Below are positions 45,628 to 55,116 of a stretch of 64,000 nt of DNA, piece by piece. The DNA lies in the NCBI RefSeq assembly GCF_003315615.1, contig NZ_PDCH01000007.1:1-64000 (forward strand), given 5' to 3'. How positions within the stretch are numbered: position 1 is the first letter of the stretch; each line of letters begins with the position of its first letter. Both the position numbers and the translations under genes were made by a program. The notes under the pieces were generated by a model, which had not been told where the DNA came from, did no database searches, and saw only the letters and a program-made list of their open reading frames with translations. The stretch comes from Bifidobacterium xylocopae (GTDB taxonomy: Bacteria; Actinomycetota; Actinomycetes; Actinomycetales; Bifidobacteriaceae).

Positions 45628-46422
45628 ATGGCGGTTGCATACAGGAAGTCACGGGGCGGGAGTCCGGATGGGTTCTTCGAATGCGAAGGCAGGGGGCTTG
45701 AATGGCTCGGGAAGGCCCAGACCCAAGGTGGACCGCGCGTGGTTGAAGTAATTGACTGGGGGGCGGATTACCTGGACATCGAACGGGTCGAGAGCACGGC
45801 TCCCACCCCTGGTGCGGCCTACCGCTTCGGCGCCCAACTCGCCCATATGCACGAAGCAGGAGCCGGCCACTTCGGTTCCGGGCCGGACGGCTATGACGGC
45901 ACCTGCTACTTTGGCCCACTGCAGGACCCTGTACCCATGGATACCGGCGATTGGAGTGATCCCGCCACATACTTGGCCGAAGGCAGGCTCAGGCCGATGG
46001 TGCGGATGGGAATCGCGCGAGGGAGTCTCAACCGCTCGGACATGGACCTGACCGAGCGAGTGATCGAGGCCCTCCCGCAGTTGCTGGGCCCGGCGGCGGA
46101 CGACCATCCGGCCCGCCTGCACGGTGATCTGTGGTCGGGTAATGTGATGTGGTCCGCCGACCGTGGTCGGACCGAGGCCGTCCTCATCGACCCCGCTGCC
46201 CATGGCGGCCACCGGGAGGAGGACCTGGCCATGCTCCACTTGTTCGGCATGCCCTACCTCAGCCAGATAGAGGACGGCTACCAGTCCGTCCATCCACTTG
46301 CACAGGGCTGGCGGGATCGTTACACACTCTGGCAGCTGTACCCGATCGCAGGGCACTGCGTCTTCTTCGGCGGCGGCTACGTCAGCGAGTACCGGTCCAT
46401 GTGCCGATCACTGCTGGAGTGA
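45628..46422 (+). CDS. Fructosamine kinase / aminoglycoside phosphotransferase-fold kinase
   Basis: A 264-residue protein of the fructosamine-3-kinase family, which phosphorylates ketosamines formed by glycation and so starts their removal. Visible: KSRGGSPDGFFECEGRGLEWL (ATP-binding N-lobe), the catalytic loop HGDLWSGN (Asp as base) and IDPAAHGGHREEDLAML with the metal-binding Asp. ATG 45628 is preferred because GGAGGAGG sits 5 bases before it; ATG 45607 (seven codons upstream) is possible. It is followed by a perfect 21-bp terminator hairpin. Confidence 0.88.
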   Translation: MAVAYRKSRGGSPDGFFECEGRGLEWLGKAQTQGGPRVVEVIDWGADYLDIERVESTAPTPGAAYRFGAQLAHMHEAGAGHFGSGPDGYDGTCYFGPLQDPVPMDTGDWSDPATYLAEGRLRPMVRMGIARGSLNRSDMDLTERVIEALPQLLGPAADDHPARLHGDLWSGNVMWSADRGRTEAVLIDPAAHGGHREEDLAMLHLFGMPYLSQIEDGYQSVHPLAQGWRDRYTLWQLYPIAGHCVFFGGGYVSEYRSMCRSLLE

Positions 46423-46438
46423 TAGGTCTAGGGAGATT

Positions 46439-46490
46439 GGGAAGGGGTCTTGGATCCGGTTTGCGATGACCGGATCCAAGACCCCTTCCC
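46439..46490. terminator. Perfect 21-bp bidirectional terminator hairpin
   Basis: Inverted repeat of 21 bases on each side (46439-46459 and 46470-46490) with a 10-base loop, no mismatch. It lies between the convergent stops of the fructosamine kinase (46422) and dnaJ (46505). The arms read GGGAAGGGGTCTTGGATCCG and its complement, with a final G-C pair. Confidence 0.85.
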
Positions 46491-46504
46491 TCCAGAGGGC
46501 AGAC

Positions 46505-47638
46505 TCAGCTGAACATGCCTTTGAGTTTGCCGAAAAGTCCCTTTCTGCCCCCACTGACGAGGGGTTTGGACGACTGAGCCAGCTCCTGACGACCGGAGTC
46601 ATGGCTGTCGGCGAACCGGCGGATCAGTTCGTCCTCCTGCTCGCTCAGCTTGGTGGGAATAGAAACCAGGACATGAACAAGGATGTCACCGCGTTCCTGG
46701 GTACCCATACGTGTGACTCCCAGGCCCTTCAGGTCAACGACGTCCCCAGGCTGGCAACCGGCCGGCACTTCCACCTGCTGCGGTCCATCGAAGGTCTCCA
46801 GCTGGGCTTCATGCCCAAGGACAGCCCAGGTCATGGGTATGTTGATCCAGCAGTGGAGGTCGTCGCCGTCCCTGGTATAGAGTTCGTCGGGTTTGATGCT
46901 CACGTCTATATACAGGTCGCCGGCGGCACCGCCGCCTTCGCCGACCTCGCCCTGGGAACCGAGGCGCAGACGGGCTCCGTCTCCTATGCCTGCGGGAATG
47001 GTGACCCCCACGTCCCTGCGGACCCGGACACGACCGTGCCCCTGGCATTCGGGGCATGGGTGCTCGATGATGCTGCCATGGCCCTCACAGCGCTCGCAGG
47101 GGGCCGTCGTCATCATCTGCCCAAGAAGCGTACGCGCCACCTTCTGCACGAACCCACGGCCTTGGCAGACCGGGCAGGTGACAGGCTGCTCACCGTGCTC
47201 GGCCCCTGAACCGCCACAGGTCTGACACAGGCCGAAGGTGCTGATCCGGGCGTGGGCGGTGCCGCCGAAGACCGCCGTCTTGAGGTCGATGGAGACGTCC
47301 GCCAGAGCGTCCCTTCCGGGTTGGGTCCGGGGTATGGGCCCCTGGGATGCGCCGCCGAAGCCGGAACCGAAGAACTGCCCGAAGATGTCCCCCATGTCGA
47401 AGCCCGATCCGCCGGCTGAGGCCGCCGGGTCGTTGGGGTCCACACCCGCGTCGTACATCCGTTTCTTCTCGGGGTCCGAGAGCACCTCGTAGGCGGAATT
47501 GACCTCCTTGAACTTGTCTTCGAACTCGGGGCCGGCGATGTCCGGGTGGTACTTGCGGCTCATCTTGCGGTAGGCCTTCTTGATCTCCGCTTCGCTTGCA
47601 CCGCGGCTGACGCCCAATACCTCGTAATAATCTGCCAA
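46505..47638 (-). CDS. dnaJ: Chaperone protein DnaJ
   Basis: DnaK co-chaperone. The 377-residue protein has the J domain with HPD (about 32-34), a Gly/Phe-rich linker ([18 protein letters not shown]), and a zinc-finger region of four C-x2-C-x-G-x-G repeats ([33 protein letters not shown]). C-terminal substrate-binding domains follow. It is 92 bases downstream of hrcA on the same strand. dnaK is not in this window, so this is the DnaJ2-type copy paired with hrcA in actinobacteria. Confidence 0.95.
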   Translation of the reverse strand: MADYYEVLGVSRGASEAEIKKAYRKMSRKYHPDIAGPEFEDKFKEVNSAYEVLSDPEKKRMYDAGVDPNDPAASAGGSGFDMGDIFGQFFGSGFGGASQGPIPRTQPGRDALADVSIDLKTAVFGGTAHARISTFGLCQTCGGSGAEHGEQPVTCPVCQGRGFVQKVARTLLGQMMTTAPCERCEGHGSIIEHPCPECQGHGRVRVRRDVGVTIPAGIGDGARLRLGSQGEVGEGGGAAGDLYIDVSIKPDELYTRDGDDLHCWINIPMTWAVLGHEAQLETFDGPQQVEVPAGCQPGDVVDLKGLGVTRMGTQERGDILVHVLVSIPTKLSEQEDELIRRFADSHDSGRQELAQSSKPLVSGGRKGLFGKLKGMFS

Positions 47639-47730
47639 CGATCATTCCTTTTGCTGTCCTGGGATAACCCTGCCATTGTGCCATGGGGACCGGTCAGTCG
47701 GGGCTGTGCCCAACCGGTCCGGGACACGTA

Positions 47731-48822
47731 TCAGCCGTCCTCGTCCCCCTCTGGGGCCAGAAAGGTGGTCAGGTAGGCGGCCACTGCTTTGACCGCGCTC
47801 ATAGTGGTCTGGTAATCCATATGGGTAGGGCCGATGGACCCCACGAAGGCGATTGGGCCATCGTCATCCCCTCCCCCGTCGCGGCCCGCCTCCCCTTGGG
47901 CATGGCCGTAGCCGCTGGTCACCACCGAGGCATGCAAGAGACCGGGCGTCCCCGTCTCCTTGCCGATGGCCACCGATACTCCGCCATTGGTCTGTGACAA
48001 TTCACTTTGTGCGCTCATCAGGCGCATGAGGATGACCTGCTCCTCCAGAGCGTCCAGCAAGGGGGCCAGCTCGGCAACGGTGAGGGCCTTACGATGGGTC
48101 AGTTGCGAACGGCCGGCCATGTGGAGCGCGGAGGATTCCTCCTCGTCCGCCATGTCGGCGAATACCTGCGACAGTCCGCGCAGCAAACGGGAACCTGCCG
48201 ACGGGCCGGATTGCCCTGATTCGGCCTGCAGCCGATCGGCCGCTTTCGATAGGGACAGCCCCTGACATTGCCGGTTCAGGGTTTCCGACAGCCCACCCAG
48301 TTGGCTTTCGTCGCACTCCTGCTCCGGACCTAGTGGCAGGGTGTGCTGCGCCACCCGTCCGGTGTCGGTGATCACAACAACCAAAAGGGCATGACCGGAC
48401 AGCCCAATCAGTTCCAAGCGACGCAGACGTGACTTGGCCAGCGAAGGCGAGGCGACCACGGCGACCTGTCCGGTAATCTGCGCCAGCAGGCGTGCGGCCC
48501 TCTGGAGGGTCTCATCCAAATCGGCCGATCCTGAAAGAAAGGTGTCGATGGCTTTGCGCTGGGTGGGGCTCAGCGGCACCAACCTGGCCAGCCTGTCCAC
48601 GAAATAGCGGTAGCCCTTCTGCGTGGGCACACGACCGGCCGAGGTGTGCGGCTGTATCAGATAACCTTCGTCCTCCAGCGCCGCCATGTCGTTGCGGACG
48701 GTGGCCGAGCTCACACCCAACCGGTGGTCCTTGGCCACAGCGCCGGACCCGACAGGTTCCTGCGAACGTATATAGTCCTCCACCACCGCCCTCAGCACCA
48801 GCATCCGTCTGTTCGTAGCCAT
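47731..48822 (-). CDS. hrcA: Heat-inducible transcription repressor HrcA
   Basis: Repressor of heat-shock genes that binds CIRCE (TTAGCACTC-N9-GAGTGCTAA). The 363-residue product has an N-terminal winged helix (VEDYIRSQEPVGSGAVAKDHRLGVSSATVRNDMAALEDEGYLIQPHTSAGRVPT), diagnostic of the family, and the GAF-like dimer domain. It precedes dnaJ. No CIRCE sequence was seen in this window, so its main targets (groESL) lie elsewhere. GGTGAGGAGGAGCG lies before the ATG. Confidence 0.95.
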   Translation of the reverse strand: MATNRRMLVLRAVVEDYIRSQEPVGSGAVAKDHRLGVSSATVRNDMAALEDEGYLIQPHTSAGRVPTQKGYRYFVDRLARLVPLSPTQRKAIDTFLSGSADLDETLQRAARLLAQITGQVAVVASPSLAKSRLRRLELIGLSGHALLVVVITDTGRVAQHTLPLGPEQECDESQLGGLSETLNRQCQGLSLSKAADRLQAESGQSGPSAGSRLLRGLSQVFADMADEEESSALHMAGRSQLTHRKALTVAELAPLLDALEEQVILMRLMSAQSELSQTNGGVSVAIGKETGTPGLLHASVVTSGYGHAQGEAGRDGGGDDDGPIAFVGSIGPTHMDYQTTMSAVKAVAAYLTTFLAPEGDEDG

Positions 48823-49070
48823 CGCTCCTCCTCACCATCCCCTGCGCCGCCTGGCGAGGAGAGGACTCCGGTCCCATTCTATTGGTGGTCGGGCCATAGG
48901 AGCGATGCACCTTCGCGCGGGGCTGAGAACCGCCCTGACCACCCTCCTGGAGCACCTTACAGTGTCGGCTCAGGAGGATAGCATGTAAACTGTAATGCCA
49001 AGGTAAACGAACATTTTCGGCACAAGTCGGAACATGTCGACCTACCAATTGGAAGGAAAGTTGATCATAT

Positions 49071-51173
49071 ATGACCGATTTTACGTGGACTGACCTGGAC
49101 AAGCGTGCCGTCGACATGGCCAAGGTCCTGTCAGCCGATGCGGTGGAGAAGGCGGGCTCCGGTCACCCTGGTTCACCCATCTCGCTGGCGCCGATCGCCT
49201 ACACCCTTTACCAGCACTTCATCAAGCACGATCCCAACGACCCCGACTGGGCAGGTCGTGATCGCTTCATCCTCTCCGGCGGGCATGCCTCGCTCACCCA
49301 ATATGTTCAGCTCTTCTTCTCCGGCTATGGCCTGACCTTGGACGACCTGAAGCGCTTCCGCACGGCCGGCACCCGCACCCCCGGACACCCGGAGTACGGC
49401 CTGACCCCCGGCATTGAGATGACCACCGGCCCCCTGGGTCAGGGTCTGGCCTCCGCCGTCGGGTTCGCCTATGGACAACGTTTCGAACGTGGGCTGCTTG
49501 ACCCGCAGGCACCGGCCGGGCAGTCACCCTTCGACCACAAGGTCTGGGTCATCTGCGGGGAAGGGGACCTGGAGGAGGGCGTCTCCTCCGAGGCGAGCTC
49601 ACTGGCCGGCGGGCAAAGGCTCGGAAACCTGACCGTCATCTTCGACGCCAACCACATTCAGATTGAAGGTGACACCAGGATCGCCTTCGGCGAAGACATA
49701 CTCAAACGCTATGAATCCTATGGCTGGTACACCGACGAGTTCTCCTTCATCCAGCCTGACGGCTCCTACAAGGAGGACGTCGAAGGCTTCGCAGCTGTCC
49801 TGGAGAAGGCGGAGCAGGTCACCGACCGCCCCAAGTTCATCAAGGTGGACACACTGATGGCTTGGCCCACCCCCGGCAAGACAAACGACCCCTCGGCCCA
49901 TGGCTCCGCCCTCGGCGCCGAAGCCGTCGCAGGTCTCAAGAAGGAGCTGGGGTACGACCCGGACGAGACCTTCCACATCGATGAAGAGGCGCTGGCACAC
50001 GCGCGAGAGGTCGCCCAGCGCGGTCTGGCCGCCCACAAGGACTGGGATGAGCGTTTCCAGGCCTGGCGCAAGGCCAACCCCGACAAGGCGGCCCTTTATG
50101 ACCGCATCCATGCCGGTAAGCTGCCCGAAGGCTTCGACAAGGCCATCGACCAGGCCATCGCCTCATTCGAGACCGGCTCCAAGCTGGCCACGCGAAAGGC
50201 ATCCGGTGCCGTGCTGAACGCCATCGCCGAGGTCATGCCCGAGCTCTGGGGCGGTTCGGCCGACCTGGGCGGGTCCAACAACACCAACATCAAGGGCGCC
50301 GCCTCCTTCGATCCAGCTGATATGGCGACCAAGCAATGGCCGCAGGCCAACCCCTATGGCCGCCAGCTCCACTTCGGTGTGCGCGAGTTCGCCATGGGGG
50401 CCATAACCAACGGCATCCTGCTGGGCAGTGATACCCGCCCCTTCAATGGCACTTTCTTCCAGTTCTCTGATTATGAGCGCCCGGCTGTGCGTTTGGCGGC
50501 GCTGATGGACATCCCCAACCTCTACGTCTGGACCCACGATTCCGTGGCTTTGGGTGAGGACGGACCGACCCACCAGCCGATCGAGCACCTGGCCGCCATT
50601 CGTGCGATACCGCAGATGGAGGTCGTGCGCCCCGCCGATGCCTTCGAGACCGCAGAGGCCTACCGCGCCTTCTTTGAGAAGGGCAACTCGCATCCCACTG
50701 CCATGATCCTGACCCGCCAAGGTGTCCCGACCCTGGCCGAGACCCAGGCGAAGGCGGCAGAAGGTGTGCGCAAGGGTGCTTATGTGCTCCTGGACACCGA
50801 TGGCCAACCCGATGTGCTGATCATGGCCACCGGCTCCGAGGTACAGCATGCCGTCAGCGCAGCCAGGACCCTGGCCGGCGAGGGGATCAAAGCCCGCGTC
50901 ATCTCCGTACCGTCCCTGGACTGGTTCGAGGAGCAGGACCCGGAGTATCGGGAAGCCATCCTGCCTGCATCGGTCAAGGCACGAGTTTCCGTCGAAGCCG
51001 GCCTGGCCCTGCCCTGGTACAAGTACCTCGGTTCCTACGGCAGGCCTGTCTCCATCGAGCAGTTCGGCCTTCAGGGTTCGGGCGACGAAAATATGCGTGA
51101 CCTCGGCATCACACCCGAGCATGTCATAGAAGCCGCCAAAGCTTCCATCGAAGCGGTCGAGGCCGCTCGCTGA
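49071..51173 (+). CDS. tkt: Transketolase
   Basis: Thiamine diphosphate enzyme that moves two-carbon units between sugar phosphates; a core step of the bifid shunt together with transaldolase. The 700-residue protein shows GHPGSPISLAPIAYTLY, the ThDP motif GEGDLEEGVSSEASSLAG (GDG-like, ending with N-rich NHIQIEGD), and HDSVALGEDGPTHQP. Length is normal. GGAAGGAAAG lies before the ATG. It is followed by tal after 71 bases, which hold a hairpin. Confidence 0.97.
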   Translation: MTDFTWTDLDKRAVDMAKVLSADAVEKAGSGHPGSPISLAPIAYTLYQHFIKHDPNDPDWAGRDRFILSGGHASLTQYVQLFFSGYGLTLDDLKRFRTAGTRTPGHPEYGLTPGIEMTTGPLGQGLASAVGFAYGQRFERGLLDPQAPAGQSPFDHKVWVICGEGDLEEGVSSEASSLAGGQRLGNLTVIFDANHIQIEGDTRIAFGEDILKRYESYGWYTDEFSFIQPDGSYKEDVEGFAAVLEKAEQVTDRPKFIKVDTLMAWPTPGKTNDPSAHGSALGAEAVAGLKKELGYDPDETFHIDEEALAHAREVAQRGLAAHKDWDERFQAWRKANPDKAALYDRIHAGKLPEGFDKAIDQAIASFETGSKLATRKASGAVLNAIAEVMPELWGGSADLGGSNNTNIKGAASFDPADMATKQWPQANPYGRQLHFGVREFAMGAITNGILLGSDTRPFNGTFFQFSDYERPAVRLAALMDIPNLYVWTHDSVALGEDGPTHQPIEHLAAIRAIPQMEVVRPADAFETAEAYRAFFEKGNSHPTAMILTRQGVPTLAETQAKAAEGVRKGAYVLLDTDGQPDVLIMATGSEVQHAVSAARTLAGEGIKARVISVPSLDWFEEQDPEYREAILPASVKARVSVEAGLALPWYKYLGSYGRPVSIEQFGLQGSGDENMRDLGITPEHVIEAAKASIEAVEAAR

Positions 51174-51200
51174 GCCAACTGAAAAGCCGCATCAACCGTT

Positions 51201-51222
51201 CCCCACCGGTACTTCGGTGGGG
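51201..51222 (+). other. Hairpin in the tkt-tal gap
   Basis: CCCCACCG (51201-51208) and CGGTGGGG (51215-51222) enclose a GTACTT loop, 8 bases before the tal ribosome-binding site (AAGGAG 51230-51235). No T run follows, so this is more likely a processing, stability or partial-termination element than a full terminator. Confidence 0.6.
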
Positions 51223-51244
51223 GCGCAATAAGGAGAAACACAAT

Positions 51245-52354
51245 ATGGTACAAAACGCAAACACCAAGCGGACATCCGATTCCGGTGTCTCGATCTGGCT
51301 GGACGACCTGAGCCGCACCCGCATCGAATCGGGCAACCTGCAGCAGCTGATCGCCGAGAAGAATGTGGTCGGTGTGACCACCAATCCCTCGATCTTCCAG
51401 AAGGCGCTTCATCAGGTGGGTCCCTACGACGCACAGCTCAAGGAGCTCGGCCGCGTCGATGTCGAGCAGGCGGTGCAGGAACTGACCACCACTGACGTAC
51501 GCAACGCCACCGATATCTTCCACGATGTCGCCGAGCGTTCGGACTACGTAGATGGCCGTGTCTCAATCGAGGTGGACCCCCGACTGGCGCACAATACCGA
51601 AGAGACCGAGAAGCAGGCGGAGATCCTGTGGAAGAAGGTCAACCGCCCCAACGCGATGATCAAGATCCCGGCCACCTTGGAGGGACTGCCTGCCATCACC
51701 GCAACCCTGGCCAAGGGCATTTCGGTCAATGTGACCCTGATTTTCTCCCTGGAGCGCTATGAGCAGGTCATGGACGCCTTCATCGAGGGCATGGTCCAGG
51801 CCGATCAGAACGGCCACGACCTGAACCACATGGGTTCGGTCGCCTCCTTCTTCGTGTCCCGTGTGGACACCGCAGTGGACAAGCTCCTTGAAGCCAACGG
51901 ATCCGACGAAGCCAAGGCCCTGGAAGGGAAGGCCGCAGTGGCCAACGCCCGCCTTGCCTATGAGCTCTTCGAGAAGAAGTTCGCCGGTGACGCCCGCTGG
52001 GCAGCCCTGGAAGCCAAGGGTGCCAAGAAGCAGCGTCCGCTCTGGGCATCGACCGGCACCAAGAACGCCGCATACTCCGACTGCAAGTATGTCGATGAGC
52101 TTGTCGCTGCGCATGTGGTCAACACCATGCCGGAGAAGACACTGAATGCACTGGCCGACCATGGCGCCGGCGCACCCTCGATCGAAGGAACGTATGAGGA
52201 GAGCCATCGGATCATGGACCGGCTGGCGGACCTGGGCATCTCGATCAAGGAAGTCACCGACAAGCTCGAAGCTGACGGTGTGGCCGCCTTCATCGATTCC
52301 TGGTCCTCGGTCCTGGCCGATGTTCAGGCCGGCATCGACCGCGTCAACGGCTGA
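51245..52354 (+). CDS. tal: Transaldolase
   Basis: Transfers dihydroxyacetone units from sedoheptulose-7-phosphate or fructose-6-phosphate; works with tkt in the fructose-6-phosphate shunt. The 369-residue product is the long actinobacterial type. Visible motifs: GVTTNPSIFQKAL, the Schiff-base Lys in AMIKIPATLEG (about Lys137), and STGTKNAAYSD. AATAAGGAGAAACACAAT precedes the ATG. A perfect terminator lies downstream. Confidence 0.96.
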   Translation: MVQNANTKRTSDSGVSIWLDDLSRTRIESGNLQQLIAEKNVVGVTTNPSIFQKALHQVGPYDAQLKELGRVDVEQAVQELTTTDVRNATDIFHDVAERSDYVDGRVSIEVDPRLAHNTEETEKQAEILWKKVNRPNAMIKIPATLEGLPAITATLAKGISVNVTLIFSLERYEQVMDAFIEGMVQADQNGHDLNHMGSVASFFVSRVDTAVDKLLEANGSDEAKALEGKAAVANARLAYELFEKKFAGDARWAALEAKGAKKQRPLWASTGTKNAAYSDCKYVDELVAAHVVNTMPEKTLNALADHGAGAPSIEGTYEESHRIMDRLADLGISIKEVTDKLEADGVAAFIDSWSSVLADVQAGIDRVNG

Positions 52355-52406
52355 GGGTTGACCTCCTGATTCCGGTTTGCCAGTGTACGGCCGGCAACCG
52401 ATTGAT

Positions 52407-52449
52407 ACGGACGGCCCCGATGGAATGTTCTTCCATCGGGGCCGTCCGT
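52407..52449 (+). terminator. Strong terminator after tal
   Basis: A perfect 19-bp stem (52407-52425 with 52431-52449) and a 5-base loop. It lies 52 bases after the tal stop; no long T run follows. It would also act on transcripts from the right, after secG. Confidence 0.85.
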
Positions 52450-52510
52450 CATGACGAGGAGATGCGATGACACGGCCCTGCCATGTCCCCGGACCTGCCC
52501 GAATATGACA

Positions 52511-52541
52511 ATCCCCGGCGTGGTATATGAACGCCGGGGAT
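52511..52541 (-). terminator. Terminator after secG
   Basis: An 11-bp perfect inverted repeat (ATCCCCGGCGT at 52511-52521, ACGCCGGGGAT at 52531-52541) with a 9-base loop, 14 bases past the secG stop on the - strand. It ends the leftward secG transcript. Confidence 0.65.
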
Positions 52542-52555
52542 CGGGAAAGGGAATC

Positions 52556-52804
52556 TCAGCCGATGTGGTACTTGGCCATCAGGCTCAGTGCGATGATGAT
52601 GGCCACCCAGATCAGAGCCACGATGATGGTGAGCCTGTTCAGATTCTTCTCGGCCACCCCTGAGGTGCCCGCGTTCGAGCTGATGCCGCCGCCGAACATG
52701 TCGGACAGGCCACCGCCCTTGCCCCTGTGCATCAGAATGAGCAGGGTCAGCAGGATGCTGGCGATGACGACAATTACCTCTAGGGCGATCTTGACAATGG
52801 TCAC
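52556..52804 (-). CDS. secG: Preprotein translocase subunit SecG
   Basis: The small accessory subunit of SecYEG. The 82-residue product has two membrane segments (about 5-22 and 55-77) joined by the loop MHRGKGGGLSDMFGGGISSNAGTSGVAEKNLNRLT, the family hallmark with the GLSDMFGG motif. It lies 79 bases after tpiA, an actinobacterial order (pgk-tpiA-secG). Confidence 0.96.
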   Translation of the reverse strand: MTIVKIALEVIVVIASILLTLLILMHRGKGGGLSDMFGGGISSNAGTSGVAEKNLNRLTIIVALIWVAIIIALSLMAKYHIG

Positions 52805-52883
52805 AGGGCTACCTCCACGTGTGTATTGCTACAAGTCTAGCGTAAGGCCCGGAGAAGACCATGCTTGCAGCCTCGAACCTCGC

Positions 52884-53678
52884 TCAGCCCCTGGTTGTGG
52901 CCTTGAGCGTGAGTCTTGCGATGCGCGCTAGCTCTTCGACATCCAGGGCTGCACCACCGATCAGAAAACCGTCCACATCAGGTTGCCCTATCAGTTCCTG
53001 GGCATTCTTCGAACTCACCGAACCACCGTAGAGGATTCGCAGGTCCTCCGCGGTGCGGTCGCTGAAGGCCGATCTGATATGGGCCCTGATCGCAGAAGCC
53101 GCGTCCTGGGCCACGTCCGGCGTAGCCACCATACCGGTGCCGACGGCCCAGACCGGTTCATAGGCTACAATCAGCTTGGCCGCTTCCTCCTCGGAAAGAT
53201 CCCGGGTGACATCCTTCACTTGCCCTACAGCGAATTCCAATTCTATGCCCTGCCGTCGCTCCTCGTAGCTCTCCCCCACGCAGAGTATGGGTTGCATGCC
53301 CGCGGCCAGGACAGCGCGCACCTGGTCGACTATATTGGCATCGTCCTCCGGGTGGTACTTACGCCGCTCCGAATGCCCCACAATCACGTAGGTACAACCC
53401 AGTTGCGCCAGCATGTCAGCGGACACATCGCCGGTGAAAGCACCTTGGGAGGTGACCGAGACAGTCTGCGCCCCATAGCGAATCTTCAGGTTGTCGGCCT
53501 CCACCAGCACCTGGATGGATCGCAGGGAGGTGAAGGTGGGCATGAGAGCCAGCTCGCACCTACTGTAGTCGAACTTGGCATCCCGGAGCAGCCAGGCCAG
53601 CTTCTGCACGAAATACGTGGCCTCCAGATGGTCGAAATTCATCTTCCAATTGCCGGCTACCAGCGGCATCCGTGTCAT
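52884..53678 (-). CDS. tpiA: Triosephosphate isomerase
   Basis: Interconverts glyceraldehyde-3-phosphate and dihydroxyacetone phosphate. The 264-residue product has AGNWKMN (Asn and catalytic Lys), VGHSERR (catalytic His), VAYEPVWAVGTG (catalytic Glu) and the phosphate-binding loop ILYGGSVSS. ATG 53678 follows AGAAGGATGCC; the frame is open to 53756. A 14-bp hairpin lies between pgk and this gene. Confidence 0.97.
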   Translation of the reverse strand: MTRMPLVAGNWKMNFDHLEATYFVQKLAWLLRDAKFDYSRCELALMPTFTSLRSIQVLVEADNLKIRYGAQTVSVTSQGAFTGDVSADMLAQLGCTYVIVGHSERRKYHPEDDANIVDQVRAVLAAGMQPILCVGESYEERRQGIELEFAVGQVKDVTRDLSEEEAAKLIVAYEPVWAVGTGMVATPDVAQDAASAIRAHIRSAFSDRTAEDLRILYGGSVSSKNAQELIGQPDVDGFLIGGAALDVEELARIARLTLKATTRG

Positions 53679-53716
53679 GGCATCCTTCTCTCGTATTTCA
53701 TCGAACCGGGAAGCGA

Positions 53717-53752
53717 CGAGTGCCGGACGGCGTTTCAACCGTCCGGCACTCG
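53717..53752 (-). other. 14-bp hairpin between pgk and tpiA
   Basis: CGAGTGCCGGACGG (53717-53730) and CCGTCCGGCACTCG (53739-53752) form a perfect stem with an 8-base loop. On the - strand the hairpin starts 25 bases past the pgk stop. It may be a partial terminator or a processing/stabilising element that sets the pgk:tpiA ratio. Confidence 0.65.
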
Positions 53753-53776
53753 CCATGGCAGGAAATCAACTACAGA

Positions 53777-54982
53777 CTACTCCAGGACCTTCAGACCCGG
53801 AAGCTCCTTGCCCTCCAGGAACTCCAGGGAGGCCCCGCCGCCCGTGGAGATGTGGGAGAAGCCGTCCTCCGGGAAGCCAAGGTTGCGCACTGCCGAAGCG
53901 GAGTCTCCGCCACCGACGATCGTGAAAGCCCCGGAACGGGTCGCATCGATCAGGCCCTGGGCCACAGCCTTGGTGCCTTCCGCGAACTGGGCGACCTCGA
54001 AGACGCCCATAGGGCCGTTCCATACTACCGTCTTCGAATCGACGATCTTGTCGTGGAAGAGCTTGCAGGAATCCGGGCCGATGTCAAGACCCATCATGTC
54101 CGACGGAATGGCGTCTGCCGGGACCACCTTGGGATCAACCGGGGTGTCACCCGCGGGGAAGCCCTTGTTGACGACGACATCGGTCGGGAAGACCAGTTCG
54201 ACATTGTTCCGCCTGGCGGTCTCGATGTACCCCTTGACCTTGCCGACCTGGTCCTCCTCCAGCAAGGAGGAACCCACCTCGTAGCCCTGGGCCTTCAGGA
54301 AGGTGAAGACCATACCACCGCCGATGACCAGACGATCGGCCTTGTCGAGCAGGTTCTCGATGACGCCGAGCTTGTCGGAGACTTTGGAACCGCCCAGGAC
54401 CACCGTGTAGGGCCGCTCAGGGTTCTCCGTGCCCTTGGACAGGGCATCGACTTCCTTCTGCACCAGGAGCCCGGCGGCGGAGGGCAGGTCGGCCGCCACG
54501 TCATAGTCGGAGCCCTGGGCACGGTGGACCACACCGAAGCCGTCTGAGACGAACACCTCGCCCAGGGCGGCGATCTTCTTCGCATAGGCCGCGCGCTCGG
54601 CCCCGTCCTTGCTGGTCTCCTCAGGATTGAAACGGACATTCTCCAGCAGGATCACGTCGCCGTCCGACATGGCCTTCACCTTGGCCTGCGCATCCTCGCC
54701 ATAGGTGTCCTTCGCCAGAGGCACATCCATACCCAGGAGCTCACCCAGGCGCTTGGCGACCGGTGCCAGGCTCAGCTCCGGTACGACCTTGCCCTTGGGA
54801 CGTCCCAGGTGGGCCATGACGATGACCTTGGCCCCCTGCTCCTTAAGATCCTTGATAGTTGGCAGCGCGGCACGGATACGGCCGTCGTCGGTGATGGTCG
54901 TACCATCCAGCGGCACATTGAAATCAGCGCGGACCAATACGCGCTTGCCTTTGAGATTGCCGAGATCATGAAGCGTCTTCAT
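53777..54982 (-). CDS. pgk: Phosphoglycerate kinase
   Basis: Forms ATP from 1,3-bisphosphoglycerate in glycolysis. The 401-residue product shows [10 protein letters not shown] near the N-terminus, [13 protein letters not shown]-type hinge region, and [13 protein letters not shown] near the C-terminus. Standard length. It precedes tpiA and secG on the same strand and follows whiA by 134 bases, which leaves room for its own promoter. Confidence 0.97.
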   Translation of the reverse strand: MKTLHDLGNLKGKRVLVRADFNVPLDGTTITDDGRIRAALPTIKDLKEQGAKVIVMAHLGRPKGKVVPELSLAPVAKRLGELLGMDVPLAKDTYGEDAQAKVKAMSDGDVILLENVRFNPEETSKDGAERAAYAKKIAALGEVFVSDGFGVVHRAQGSDYDVAADLPSAAGLLVQKEVDALSKGTENPERPYTVVLGGSKVSDKLGVIENLLDKADRLVIGGGMVFTFLKAQGYEVGSSLLEEDQVGKVKGYIETARRNNVELVFPTDVVVNKGFPAGDTPVDPKVVPADAIPSDMMGLDIGPDSCKLFHDKIVDSKTVVWNGPMGVFEVAQFAEGTKAVAQGLIDATRSGAFTIVGGGDSASAVRNLGFPEDGFSHISTGGGASLEFLEGKELPGLKVLE

Positions 54983-55116
54983 GGATTTCCTTTCCAGACC
55001 GCAGGCGCGCTAACGATGCATCGGCGCGGAAACGGCCAAACTTACCATTATGCGAATCCACCAACCCATGATAGTTGCCCGAAAGGATAAAGGTGGAAGT
55101 GATGTTCGGTTCCCGC

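Noticed and set aside
48823-49070. CIRCE operator near hrcA/dnaJ
   Set aside because: No TTAGCACTC-N9-GAGTGCTAA or close variant was found upstream of hrcA or anywhere I looked in the window.
50163-54284. Long frames antisense to tkt (50163-51122) and to tpiA/pgk (52983-54284)
   Set aside because: They lie wholly opposite well-supported enzymes and have biased, domain-free composition.
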